Shown: positions 1 to 6,379, counted from the stretch's first letter. The stretch: DNA of 54,725 nucleotides from Clostridiales bacterium (GCA_022801595.1 JAAWSO010000066.1:1-54725); one strand, 5' to 3'. A program made the numbers and translations. The notes: generated from the sequence alone by a model not told the origin.

Positions 1-99
1 TAATATTGCAAACCAAACCCACCCAGCGAGCGAGATCCGCCATGACCTGGGATAAGGAACCTCAAAGGAGAAAACACAACGTAACTCTACGGCCCTTGA
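1..99. repeat. Terminal direct repeat, left copy (circle closure)
   Basis: The first 99 bases are identical to the last 99 (54627-54725). This is seen directly. It is the pattern left when an assembler closes a circle, and the overlap is a typical de Bruijn k-mer length. The true circle would be 54,626 bp. The overlap falls inside a folded noncoding domain, not in a gene. A genuine 99-bp terminal repeat of a linear molecule is the less likely alternative. Confidence 0.93.
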
Positions 100-262
100 A
101 CAAGGCTAGACGGTAATCTTTACCGGCTAAGGGGTTTGCAAAGGCAATATCTCGAATTGTCGTCCATGGTAAGGTAGCGGCCTTATCATGGAGCAAAACA
201 TGGAAACAAGCCCTTCTATGCTTTGCTCCATGATAAGCATTTCTGCTTATCACAAAGATGTT
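5..262 (+). ncRNA. Highly folded noncoding domain next to attP
   Basis: No credible gene lies here, but the strand is dense in hairpins. The 9-bp stem 6-14/133-141 (TTGCAAACC with GGTTTGCAA) closes a domain containing CGTA/TACG (80-83/88-91), CCTT-GAAC-AAGG (94-105) and CGGTAA/TTACCG (111-116/120-125). A 13-bp perfect stem follows (185-197/222-234), then a 7-bp stem (232-238/245-251). Read on the + strand it lies downstream of the promoter at 54379-54407 and the terminator at 54560-54608. Size, ornate folding and closeness to a tRNA recall the large GOLLD and ROOL RNAs, but I cannot confirm membership. It could instead be a DNA site, such as recombinase arm sites or an origin. Bases 311-407 beyond attP hold nothing I recognise. 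Confidence 0.5.
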
Positions 263-310
263 TGGTGATCCATCGGAGATTCGAACTCCGGACACCTTGA
301 TTAAAAGTCA
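263..310 (-). other. attP: 3' half of a tRNA-Lys(UUU) gene
   Basis: Read on the minus strand from 310 to 263, this is the second half of a tRNA: anticodon loop CTTTTAA (307-301, anticodon UUU), variable loop, T arm CGGAG-TTCGAAT-CTCCG, 3' acceptor strand ATGGATC, discriminator A and CCA (265-263). The anticodon 5' stem does not pair properly and no D arm or 5' acceptor strand lies upstream, so the tRNA is partial. ICEs and prophages commonly carry such a fragment so that integration rebuilds the host tRNA 3' end. With the tyrosine recombinase at 51891-52899 this is very likely the attachment site. The crossover would lie within 263-310. Confidence 0.87.
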
Positions 311-407
311 TATAGTCTCAAAATTCGTTTCTTGTAACAAAAAACAGTTGAAAAGATTGTGATTTTAAACAAAATTCTTCTATTGGATGGAAACTACAAT
401 TTACTCA

Positions 408-436
408 TAGACACCCCCAAAATAAGCTGATATAAT
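408..436 (+). promoter_or_regulatory. Promoter for the coiled-coil gene
   Basis: TAGACA at 408-413, a 17-base spacer, and a perfect TATAAT at 431-436, 29 bases ahead of the chosen start at 465. This is a sigma-A-type promoter just inside the element from attP. Confidence 0.7.
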
Positions 437-464
437 AACAAATAAGAAAAGGAAGGTGATCCCT

Positions 465-803
465 TTGTTAGAACAAAAGGATTTGCAGGCAATCGCTCAA
501 CTCATTGAAAACACTTTGGAAAACAAATTAGATGCGAAACTGACCCCAATCAACCAGAGGCTGGACACCATTGACCAACGACTGGATACCGTCGACCAAC
601 GACTAGGACGGTTGGAAGATGACGTTTCCACCCTCAAAGAAGACGTCACCGTACTGAAAGACGATGTCAGCGTCCTCAAAGAAGATGTCTCCGACATCCG
701 GGAGGACGGTATTATCACCCGCAACGGCGTGAATACCATTTTGGATTGGGCGGACGATGCCAGTATCCAGGTTGTTCCCCTCTTTGGCAGAAAAGCAAAA
801 TAA
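465..803 (+). CDS. Small coiled-coil protein of unknown function
   Basis: About 112 residues. The TTG at 465 is preferred because the near-perfect Shine-Dalgarno AAGGAAGGTGATC (449-461) sits just before it; GTG at 456 lies inside that site. The middle is built of heptad-like repeats: three INQRLDT/DQRLD-type units and then three LKEDV/LKDDV units, which predict a long parallel coiled coil. The tail (ILDWADDASIQVVPLFGRK) looks like a separate short motif. It is the first gene after attP, has its own promoter (408-436) and terminator (814-846), and so forms a single-gene unit. Many mobile elements carry such proteins, but I cannot assign a function. Confidence 0.75.
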   Translation: MLEQKDLQAIAQLIENTLENKLDAKLTPINQRLDTIDQRLDTVDQRLGRLEDDVSTLKEDVTVLKDDVSVLKEDVSDIREDGIITRNGVNTILDWADDASIQVVPLFGRKAK

Positions 804-813
804 CTCCGTCCCT

Positions 814-846
814 ATCCTCCTATGTTTTGGCATAGGGGATTTTTTA
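814..846 (+). terminator. Intrinsic terminator
   Basis: ATCC and CCTATG pair with CATAGG and GGAT around a TTTTGG loop, with one bulged T, followed by six T. The stem and tail are almost identical to the terminator at 1911-1943 beyond the next operon. Confidence 0.85.
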
Positions 847-971
847 TTTGATATATTGCTTTAACTATGATAGAATTAATTCATTGACTTTCCTTTTTAT
901 TTTAGAATATCCTATAAATAATTAGGCATGATTTTACAAAGAAAAAATTTTTTGGCAAGTAAACAATAAAT

Positions 972-1202
972 ATGGCAAAGGAGAAAATGATAATGAGAGC
1001 AGAAGTTATCCCAATTAATTGCAATATTTCCCATAGAAAAAACTCAAATACAAATAGAAAAAAAAATATTTCTTTATATGTCCGGACAAAAGATCAGGCT
1101 ATTTTACACAGCATAGTTTCTAAGAATGGGATTAAAATTTATAGTCACGGAGAACATTCTGATCTTTTAGTCTCTGCTGCTAAAAGAATTCAGATTAAGT
1201 AA
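972..1202 (+). CDS. Probable antitoxin partner of the zeta-type kinase
   Basis: 76 residues, basic in the first half. It ends two bases before the zeta-toxin-like gene and the two form a closed unit between two matching terminators, so it is probably the antidote in an epsilon/zeta- or PezAT-like pair. I see no helix-turn-helix and no clear epsilon similarity; it resembles the small uncharacterised genes often seen upstream of single zeta-like ATPases. The start at 972 follows a weak site (GGCAAGT further upstream), and the ATG at 987 after AAAGGAGA is a good alternative (71 residues). Function rests on neighbourhood only. Confidence 0.6.
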   Translation: MAKEKMIMRAEVIPINCNISHRKNSNTNRKKNISLYVRTKDQAILHSIVSKNGIKIYSHGEHSDLLVSAAKRIQIK

Positions 1203-1204
1203 TC

Positions 1205-1864
1205 ATGAAAAAAGAAAAGCCTATTCTTTATATGATTGCTGGTGCTAATGGATCTGGTAAGTCCACTTATGTAAAAAATTTACTGCAAACACCAGGCTAT
1301 CAAAAATTACCCTATGTTTGTCCGGATACAGAAGTAGAACTCATCTGTGAAGAAAAAAATCTTCACAGATACGATATGACTGACGAGCAACTCAGAAAAA
1401 TATACCTTCAAGCAATGGAGTTATGTCAACAAAAGAGATTTTTTTGTATTCAACACAAACAATCGTTTATATTTGAAACTGTTTTATCAACAGAGAACAA
1501 GATACAAGAATTAATCACCGCAAAAAAAGAAGGCTATCATATTGTTGGTATTTATGTAGGAACGAACTCGCCGGATATAAACATATCCCGTGTAAAAAAG
1601 CGTGTGCAGCAAGGTGGACATTCTGTTCCTATCTCTAAAATTCAAGATCGCTATTACAAATCTATGGAAAATCTCAAACATCTTTTTGCAATCTGTCATG
1701 AATTGTATATTTATGATAATACTTTCAATTGTATTTTAATCTATAAGCATTTTCAAAAACATCGTATGATCTTGCAAAAACAAATAGGTACTTTCCGCCG
1801 TGTTTGGGTTTATCGAAATGGTTTGGAGTGGGTGGAAAGATATGTGATACCTTATTGCACTTAA
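1205..1864 (+). CDS. Zeta-toxin-family P-loop kinase
   Basis: 219 residues. A Walker A motif GANGSGKST lies at residues 13-21, preceded by the hydrophobic strand ILYMIAG typical of zeta/PezT toxins and related kinases. RVQQGGHSVP around residue 135 with the following RYYKS matches the conserved GGHxVP...RY segment of zeta-like proteins. Zeta toxins phosphorylate UDP-N-acetylglucosamine and poison wall synthesis; whether this one does is inference. It is translationally close to the upstream small gene (2-base gap) and the pair is bracketed by duplicate terminators, suggesting that it arrived as a unit. Probable role: post-segregational stabilisation or phage defence. Confidence 0.8.
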   Translation: MKKEKPILYMIAGANGSGKSTYVKNLLQTPGYQKLPYVCPDTEVELICEEKNLHRYDMTDEQLRKIYLQAMELCQQKRFFCIQHKQSFIFETVLSTENKIQELITAKKEGYHIVGIYVGTNSPDINISRVKKRVQQGGHSVPISKIQDRYYKSMENLKHLFAICHELYIYDNTFNCILIYKHFQKHRMILQKQIGTFRRVWVYRNGLEWVERYVIPYCT

Positions 1865-1910
1865 AACAAGAGCTAGGAAATATCTAAGATAGATGAGATT
1901 GCACAAAATT

Positions 1911-1943
1911 ATCCCCTATGTTTCTGCATAGGGGATTTTTTAT
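1911..1943 (+). terminator. Intrinsic terminator after the zeta-toxin pair
   Basis: A perfect 10-bp stem ATCCCCTATG/CATAGGGGAT (1911-1920/1927-1936) with a 6-base loop is followed by six T. Confidence 0.9.
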
Positions 1944-1953
1944 GTCAAATTCT

Positions 1954-1978
1954 GCTTTTTGTCAATCTTGCAAAAAGC
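1954..1978. repeat. Dispersed palindrome, copy 1 (imperfect)
   Basis: GCTTTTTG...CAAAAAGC arms with TCAATCTTG between them: the 25-base motif seen throughout 4.4-17.9 kb, with two changes in the right arm. It lies between the zeta-toxin unit and ssb. Confidence 0.7.
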
Positions 1979-1997
1979 AAAAAAACAAGCCTAGAAA

Positions 1998-2031
1998 AGC
2001 GTTTGGTTTTACCAAGCGCTTTTTCTTTTTT
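1998..2031 (+). terminator. Terminator or attenuator ahead of ssb
   Basis: A 9-bp stem AGCGTTTGG/CCAAGCGCT (one G-U) is followed by TTTTTCTTTTTT. It ends about 26 bases before the ssb start, so it may either end upstream reading or attenuate ssb. Confidence 0.75.
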
Positions 2032-2056
2032 ATCAAGAAAAGAAAGGAATGTTTCT

Positions 2057-2494
2057 ATGAACAACGTAGTCATCAAAGGCAGGCTAGCTGCTGAACCGGA
2101 GATGGAAACCACCAATACTGGAAAAAAGGTATGCCGATTCCAGGTGGCGGTTCATCGCCGTTTCCAAAAGGAAGACGCGGACTTTTTCCAGGTTGTTGCC
2201 TGGGAAAAGAAAGGAGATTTTATCCACAATCATTTTCACAAAGGCCAGGAAATCTTAATCCGCGGCGTTATGCAAAGCAGCCACTATGAACAAGACGGTA
2301 TCCGTCGGGTACAGTGGAAACTGGTGGCGGAAGATATCGAATTCTGCGGACCAAGGATGGAGCAAAAACCATTAGAATCATCCTCTCCCCAAACCACAGA
2401 GGAACCGAACAACAACATCGCCCAAGAGGAGATTCTGAAAAACAATCTGGATTCCCTGTATGAACCGATGGAAAGCGACGATTTTCCCTTTTAA
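2057..2494 (+). CDS. ssb: Single-stranded DNA-binding protein
   Basis: 145 residues from the ATG at 2057, which has AGAAAGGA about 10 bases upstream; an in-frame ATG at 2003 lies in the terminator and is rejected. The N-terminal OB fold is recognisable (NNVVIKGRLAAEPEMET, FQVVAWEKKGDFI, KGQEILIRGVMQ, EDIEFCG). It is followed by a low-complexity linker and the acidic tip SDDFPF, the SSB-tail signature for partner recruitment. It protects transferred single-stranded DNA during conjugation and establishment. Its position just ahead of parA is common on Firmicutes conjugative elements. Confidence 0.95.
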   Translation: MNNVVIKGRLAAEPEMETTNTGKKVCRFQVAVHRRFQKEDADFFQVVAWEKKGDFIHNHFHKGQEILIRGVMQSSHYEQDGIRRVQWKLVAEDIEFCGPRMEQKPLESSSPQTTEEPNNNIAQEEILKNNLDSLYEPMESDDFPF

Positions 2495-2523
2495 CGGAAT
2501 CGGTTTCCCGTAATGTTACACTT

Positions 2524-2542
2524 CTTGCAACATTGACAAAAG
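2524..2542. repeat. Dispersed palindrome, degenerate copy between ssb and parA
   Basis: CTTGCA-ACA-TTGACAAAAG keeps the outline of the 25-base palindrome with several changes. Weak on its own, but its position at a gene boundary fits the series. Confidence 0.4.
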
Positions 2543-2581
2543 AACCCTTCATATCTTAAACAAAGAAAAAGGAGAATTATT

Positions 2582-3355
2582 ATGAACATTATTTCTGTTG
2601 CAAATCAAAAAGGCGGAGTAGGCAAAACAACTTCGGTACTCAATATTGGGGCTGGACTTTCCAAAGTAGGCAAAAAAGTATTGCTTATTGATCTTGACCC
2701 ACAAAACCATTTAAGCCGTTGGCTGGAACACAACCCAAGCGATGGAAAACCTACCGTCAGTGAGATGATTTACCAAGAGGTTTCCGGCATCCAAAACTAT
2801 GACTTTTCTCAATTTGTCCGCACCCACCCCAAGGAAAATGTAGACTTCATCCCTGCCAATCATATGTTGTCCGGCCTGCTGTCGATTTTAGGCACCGATC
2901 GGGACAGTCAAAATGTACTCAACCGCATTTTTCACCAAGAATTTTTCCTGCAATATGATTATATCGTCCTGGACTGCCAACCCTCTTTGGATTTGCTTGT
3001 GGCAAACGCTTTAAAAGCCTCCGATCAGCTGATGATCCCGGTGCAAGCCGATTTGCTGGCTTATGAAGGCGTCCAGGATATGCTGACCACCTTCCAAAAG
3101 GTCAAGCAAACCTCTGAAATCGGCGGCCAGCTGCGGATGCTGCTGACCATGTACCAGAAAAATACCAAAATGAGCAATTCGGTGTGGGAAGCTCTCAAAA
3201 AAAGCTATGGCAATCTGGTGTTCCATACCCCCATCCCCTTCCGGGCAGAAGCAAAAAACAGCACCGCTACCCGGAACAGCTCCGTCAATTCCAAAAACAG
3301 TGAGGTTGGACAACAATATATGGCGGTTGTCAAAGAAATGATATGGGAAAGATGA
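2582..3355 (+). CDS. parA: ParA/Soj-type partition ATPase
   Basis: 257 residues. The deviant Walker A KGGVGKTT lies at residues 10-17, LLIDLDPQNH (A' motif) near residue 35, and YIVLDCQPSLDLL (Walker B) near 125-137, in the order expected of small ParA/Soj ATPases without an N-terminal DNA-binding domain. The start follows AAAAGGAGAATT. ParA would move or position the element together with ParB at 3948, keeping the circular form in daughter cells or controlling replication. The two are separated by a small membrane-protein gene, which is unusual. Confidence 0.95.
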   Translation: MNIISVANQKGGVGKTTSVLNIGAGLSKVGKKVLLIDLDPQNHLSRWLEHNPSDGKPTVSEMIYQEVSGIQNYDFSQFVRTHPKENVDFIPANHMLSGLLSILGTDRDSQNVLNRIFHQEFFLQYDYIVLDCQPSLDLLVANALKASDQLMIPVQADLLAYEGVQDMLTTFQKVKQTSEIGGQLRMLLTMYQKNTKMSNSVWEALKKSYGNLVFHTPIPFRAEAKNSTATRNSSVNSKNSEVGQQYMAVVKEMIWER

Positions 3356-3365
3356 GGCTGATTTG

Positions 3366-3737
3366 ATGATAATTAAAAAAAATGACAACGAACAAAACTG
3401 GTTGAAGAACACGAAATGTTTTGCTGCAATCATTTCGATCATTCTTTTTAGTATATCTGCAACTTGGTTTATGATTATATTTTGCATAGCTATGATCAAA
3501 GCTTTTGCAAATCAAGACAGTTGTTTGCAATGGATAGAACAAAATCCAGCCTTGCTGTTAATTCCTTTGATTTCTGTATTTTTGATCTCTTTTCCGAGTA
3601 TGATGGCATCTTTATTTTGGTTAAAATTAGATGCAAAAATCCGTCAAACACTTAGTTTTCTTCAAGCTGTGTTTGGCACAATTTCTACTGTGATGATTTG
3701 TTTTTACTTCTTCTATAGGACTTCTGTATTTTTTTAA
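3366..3737 (+). CDS. Small membrane protein between parA and parB
   Basis: About 123 residues from ATG 3366 (GAGG eight bases upstream). It has three strongly hydrophobic stretches (CFAAIISIILFSISATWFM, ALLLIPLISVFLISF, LQAVFGTISTVMICFYFF), so it is probably a three-pass membrane protein. It follows parA by 10 bases, is AT-rich compared with parA, and splits the usual parA-parB pair, which suggests a later insertion. No family recognised. Its 3' end overlaps a possible minus-strand small hydrophobic ORF (3685-3840). Confidence 0.65.
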   Translation: MIIKKNDNEQNWLKNTKCFAAIISIILFSISATWFMIIFCIAMIKAFANQDSCLQWIEQNPALLLIPLISVFLISFPSMMASLFWLKLDAKIRQTLSFLQAVFGTISTVMICFYFFYRTSVFF

Positions 3738-3840
3738 TCACCTGTTTCAAAAGGCCTATTAGCCCTATAAGAATAAGCGGAAAATACAAAAATAATGATG
3801 CAAAAAGATTAAGTACTGTATTTTCAACCGCTATATTCAT
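3685..3840 (-). CDS. Possible small hydrophobic peptide (type I toxin-like)
   Basis: 51 codons from ATG 3840-3838 to TAG. One hydrophobic helix (about residues 9-31, NLFASLFLYFPLILIGLIG) is followed by a lysine/arginine-rich tail (KKIQKSYRRSKNK). GAGG lies about ten bases before the ATG. This layout is that of Fst/TxpA/BsrG-type type I toxins, which insert in the membrane and are held by an antisense RNA. A 9-bp inverted repeat (3855-3863/3873-3881) lies just upstream. The antisense RNA has not been identified. It could be chance coding opposite the 3' end of the neighbouring gene. Confidence 0.4.
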   Translation of the reverse strand: MNIAVENTVLNLFASLFLYFPLILIGLIGLLKQVIKKIQKSYRRSKNKSSQ

Positions 3841-3854
3841 ACACAAAAACCTCA

Positions 3855-3881
3855 TATCATTTACTTTTTACTTAAATGATA
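3855..3881. promoter_or_regulatory. Perfect inverted repeat, possible operator
   Basis: TATCATTTA and TAAATGATA (9-bp arms, 9-base spacer) lie in the otherwise empty stretch 3841-3947 ahead of the small minus-strand peptide and parB. Could be a repressor site or an RNA hairpin. Confidence 0.45.
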
Positions 3882-3947
3882 CACGAAATCATAAAAAAAT
3901 AAAACAGTAGACCAGTTCTAATATCATCAAGGAAAGGACATACCACT

Positions 3948-4880
3948 ATGACAACTTTTGATCTCCCCATCAAAACACTTCCCACCTTGGAAGAAGCGTA
4001 TGGCAGTGTGCTTGGCGGTTCCCGTATGGAAAACACCGAAACCATCGTCAACCTCCCAACCGCATCCTTACTCCCTTTTCCCTCCCATCCTTTTCTTTTA
4101 CAAGAACAACGGGTGCAGGATCTGGTTTCCAGCATTCAGGAACAAGGGATTCTCTCCCCACTAATGGTACGGGAATCCAAAGAACAGCCGGGTAAATACG
4201 AAATCCTGGCCGGACACCACCGACAAGCGGCGGCTCTGGAAGCCGGATTGGATACGCTTCCCTGCGTGATCCGAAATATCAGCGACGACGAAGCCATCTG
4301 CTTTGTTGTAGACAGTAACCTGCAAAGGGGATTTACGGATATGCTCCCAAGTGAAATCGCTACCGCCTTGACCATGAAGCACGACGCTATGAAGCATCAA
4401 GGGAAACGTTTGCCTGACCAGGACACTCCTTGTCATTCTGACAAAAAGCTGGCGGAGGAATCGTTGATGTCGCCCCGCAAAGTCAACCGTTACATCCGAA
4501 TCGGCCGGTTCCTGATAAAACCATTGCTGGAACATCTGGATCAAAACCAATTCCCCCTGCTGGCAGCAGAACAGCTTTCCTATCTCTCCCCTGATCACCA
4601 GGAGCTGCTATCCTGTTATTTAGATGAAATCCCGGAAAAAATCTCCATTGACCAATCCCTTCTGCTTCGGGAGTTAGAAAACCAAGAAGAAACCTGGAAC
4701 CGGCAATTCCTGGATGAGTTCTTCCATCCAGTCTCCCCTATCCATAAGCCGGTGAAAACCGTTAAGCTGAAAATCAAGTCCATCCGTTCCTTAATCCCAG
4801 AATCCTTGGGCACCCAGGAAGAAGTGGAGCAATACATTGTAAAAGCTCTTGCATTCTTCCAGGAACAAGCTTCCTTTTAA
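3948..4880 (+). CDS. parB: ParB/Spo0J-family partition protein
   Basis: 310 residues, SD AAGGAAAGGA 12 bases upstream. The ParB N-terminal nuclease-like/CTPase fold is clear: LLPFPSHPF, RVQDLVSSIQEQGILSPLMVRE, YEILAGHHRQAAAL, then the DNS-x-LQRGF segment and a central HTH region (KKLAEESLMSPRKVNRYIRIGR). The family binds CTP and spreads from a palindromic centromere. It pairs with ParA at 2582. The copy of the dispersed palindrome inside its coding sequence (4428-4449) and the cluster around it make that palindrome a candidate parS, although this is unproven. Confidence 0.93.
   Translation: MTTFDLPIKTLPTLEEAYGSVLGGSRMENTETIVNLPTASLLPFPSHPFLLQEQRVQDLVSSIQEQGILSPLMVRESKEQPGKYEILAGHHRQAAALEAGLDTLPCVIRNISDDEAICFVVDSNLQRGFTDMLPSEIATALTMKHDAMKHQGKRLPDQDTPCHSDKKLAEESLMSPRKVNRYIRIGRFLIKPLLEHLDQNQFPLLAAEQLSYLSPDHQELLSCYLDEIPEKISIDQSLLLRELENQEETWNRQFLDEFFHPVSPIHKPVKTVKLKIKSIRSLIPESLGTQEEVEQYIVKALAFFQEQASF
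4428..4449. repeat. Dispersed palindrome inside parB
   Basis: CCTTGTCA-TTC-TGACAAAAAGC lies within the parB reading frame (encoding PCHSDKKL). It matches the intergenic consensus except for the spacer and outermost left bases. It is the only convincing coding copy. Confidence 0.65.
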
Positions 4881-4882
4881 AA

Positions 4883-4904
4883 GCTTTTGTCAAATTGACA
4901 AAAA
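4883..4904. repeat. Dispersed palindrome immediately after parB
   Basis: GCTTTTGTCA-AAT-TGACAAAAA directly follows the parB stop codon and marks the left edge of the accessory region. Confidence 0.75.
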
Positions 4905-4944
4905 CTTGCAATTATATATCTTTCAAAAGAAAGGATTCTATTCT

Positions 4945-5358
4945 ATGAAAAATAATATCCAAAATATATTTATAGACTTAAAAAGCTACGAGTTAATCCA
5001 AAGTAAAATCTCTGTCGATGCATTGGTTTCATTGGTTTTTAATGGCATTGATATTTTAAAGATCCAACCGATATTCATAAAAGGATATCCATTTATGCTC
5101 GAATATCGTTCCAATAATCCACATCTAACCTATATGTATACCATCCCTGGATATCATACCATTGACCCTTATGAAAATGAATTTACGAAGAATGTGATTT
5201 TATACAATCCCAAGGCCATTGAAGCCTATGAGGATAATTTTTGTGGTGCGGAAATTCTTCTCTACACCAACAAACCGAGCCTTATCGTTATTCCTTATGA
5301 TGGAAATGGTTTAAGCAGGATGGATTCTTCAACCGGGAAATTTATCCAAAGATTATAA
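4945..5358 (+). CDS. Unknown protein
   Basis: 137 residues from ATG 4945 with AGAAAGGA 10 bases upstream. AT-rich, soluble-looking, with many aromatic residues and no membrane segment. I recognise no domain. The C-terminal coding end overlaps the 3' end of the opposing gene (5295-6083) by 64 bases, so the two convergent genes probably travelled as one cassette between the palindromes at 4883 and 6232. The clean SD and the convergent partner support it being a real gene. Confidence 0.65.
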   Translation: MKNNIQNIFIDLKSYELIQSKISVDALVSLVFNGIDILKIQPIFIKGYPFMLEYRSNNPHLTYMYTIPGYHTIDPYENEFTKNVILYNPKAIEAYEDNFCGAEILLYTNKPSLIVIPYDGNGLSRMDSSTGKFIQRL

Positions 5359-6083
5359 TAAGTATATCCTCTGATTTCTTTCTTATGACATTTTCCTAGT
5401 ATTACTGCATAATAGTTGCCTTCCCTTAACTCTATCTCATTCGGCTTTCTACACGAAGTAATTAGTTTTCTACTCTTGATATCTTTAAAATGAATATATT
5501 TTTGAATTATTGCATTTCCTTCTTTATCAATAGATGAAATATCTTTTACTTCAATATATACTTTTCCATATACGATCAATAGCTGATCTTGAGGTAAGTT
5601 CTCCCCCCAAGATTTAAAACTATAGTGAGGGATAATACCTTTTTTAATTATCTTGTCATTTTGAGGCTTTTCAATCAATAAAGGATTGGAAGGTTGCCTT
5701 TGCTCCCCTTTCACCATCATGCTTATAGGCATATCTAGTTTGAATAACCTTCTCATTGTTGACTCAAGAAGATTTTTAATTTTCTTACATTTTCTAATTT
5801 CTTGGATATATTCCTCAACCACTTTTGTGGATGCAGTATTGTTGACATATGGACACATTTCTCCACCAACAGCAATATGGTACTGTTTAGGATAAGTTCT
5901 CAAAAACGATTTTGTCCCATTTTTAACTAATGAAAGTTGTGGTTTCTTACACCAAGGGCAATACATTTTCCCTCTATATAACTGGTTATAATCATCATCC
6001 GTTAATTTTTCAATTTCAATCAAGTAATGTTCACTTGATTGGTCTTCAGAATAATAGAAAGTATCAAATTTATAATCTGACAT
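5295..6083 (-). CDS. Unknown protein with an N-terminal Cys motif
   Basis: 262 residues from ATG 6083, which has GAGAGGAG just upstream; a second ATG at 6098 overlaps that site. CPWCKKPQL near residue 42 and a further Cys near 75 (GEMCPYV) suggest a zinc ribbon. The rest is mixed alpha/beta with no family I can name. The promoter probably uses TATAAA/TATAAT-like boxes at 6150-6185 on the minus strand (extended TGTGG-TATAA), similar to those before the minus-strand gene at 7525. Convergent with 4945-5358. Its cassette setting makes defence or immunity plausible, but that is a guess. Confidence 0.65.
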   Translation of the reverse strand: MSDYKFDTFYYSEDQSSEHYLIEIEKLTDDDYNQLYRGKMYCPWCKKPQLSLVKNGTKSFLRTYPKQYHIAVGGEMCPYVNNTASTKVVEEYIQEIRKCKKIKNLLESTMRRLFKLDMPISMMVKGEQRQPSNPLLIEKPQNDKIIKKGIIPHYSFKSWGENLPQDQLLIVYGKVYIEVKDISSIDKEGNAIIQKYIHFKDIKSRKLITSCRKPNEIELREGNYYAVILGKCHKKEIRGYTYYNLWINFPVEESILLKPFPS

Positions 6084-6100
6084 AGGGTCTCCTCTCATGT

Positions 6101-6129
6101 TTGATGTTTTATTTGTTAGATGCTACAAT
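6101..6129 (+). promoter_or_regulatory. Possible promoter reading into hammerhead ribozyme 1
   Basis: TTGATG (6101-6106), 17 bases, TACAAT (6124-6129) on the + strand would give a transcript carrying the ribozyme at 6257-6316 and the gene at 6380. Confidence 0.4.
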
Positions 6130-6231
6130 ACTTTTCTGCTTATTTGACTTAATTATACCATAAAACTTCTGATATTTTCTTTATACCACACAAAATCAAA
6201 AATGAGAATCATGTTCACCAAAAATCAACCA

Positions 6232-6252
6232 TTTGTCAAACTGGCAAAAAGC
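6232..6252. repeat. Dispersed palindrome, copy abutting ribozyme 1
   Basis: TTTGTCA-AAC-TGGCAAAAAGC stands five bases before stem I of the ribozyme. Its right arm TGGCAAAAA is also exactly complementary to TTTTTGCCA at 6340-6348, so a long stem could enclose the whole ribozyme. Confidence 0.65.
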
Positions 6253-6256
6253 AAAC

Positions 6257-6316
6257 TCCCATCTGACGATGGCCTGCTGGTTACAGGCCGAAACGCCCCT
6301 GCAGGGCGTCATGGGA
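6257..6316 (+). ncRNA. Type I hammerhead ribozyme 1
   Basis: Order on the + strand: stem I 5' side TCCCAT (6257-6262); core CTGACGA (6263-6269); one extra U; stem II GGCCTG/CAGGCC (6271-6276/6284-6289); core GAA (6290-6292); stem III ACGCCC/GGGCGT (6293-6298/6304-6309); C17 at 6310; stem I 3' side ATGGGA (6311-6316). All invariant catalytic bases (C3, U4, G5, A6, G8, A9, G12-A14, A15.1-U16.1, H17) are present. The open end is stem I, hence type I. An extra nucleotide after A9 is known from a viroid hammerhead. Predicted self-cleavage between 6310 and 6311, in the leader of the gene at 6380. Confidence 0.88.
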
Positions 6317-6379
6317 AACCATATCGAAATCCCATCCAGTTTTTGCCACATAGATTTTCAAATAAGAAAGGAGAGCAAT

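Noticed and set aside
62-295. Minus-strand open frame of 77 codons at the element junction
   Set aside because: It has no ribosome site and runs through the hairpin-rich noncoding domain and the tRNA fragment; composition is explained by RNA-like stems.
263-350. Complete tRNA-Lys gene
   Set aside because: No D arm or 5' acceptor strand upstream on the minus strand; the anticodon stem does not close.
6233-6379. N-terminal extension of the 6380 gene
   Set aside because: It would translate the ribozyme; a much better ribosome site and ATG lie at 6380.
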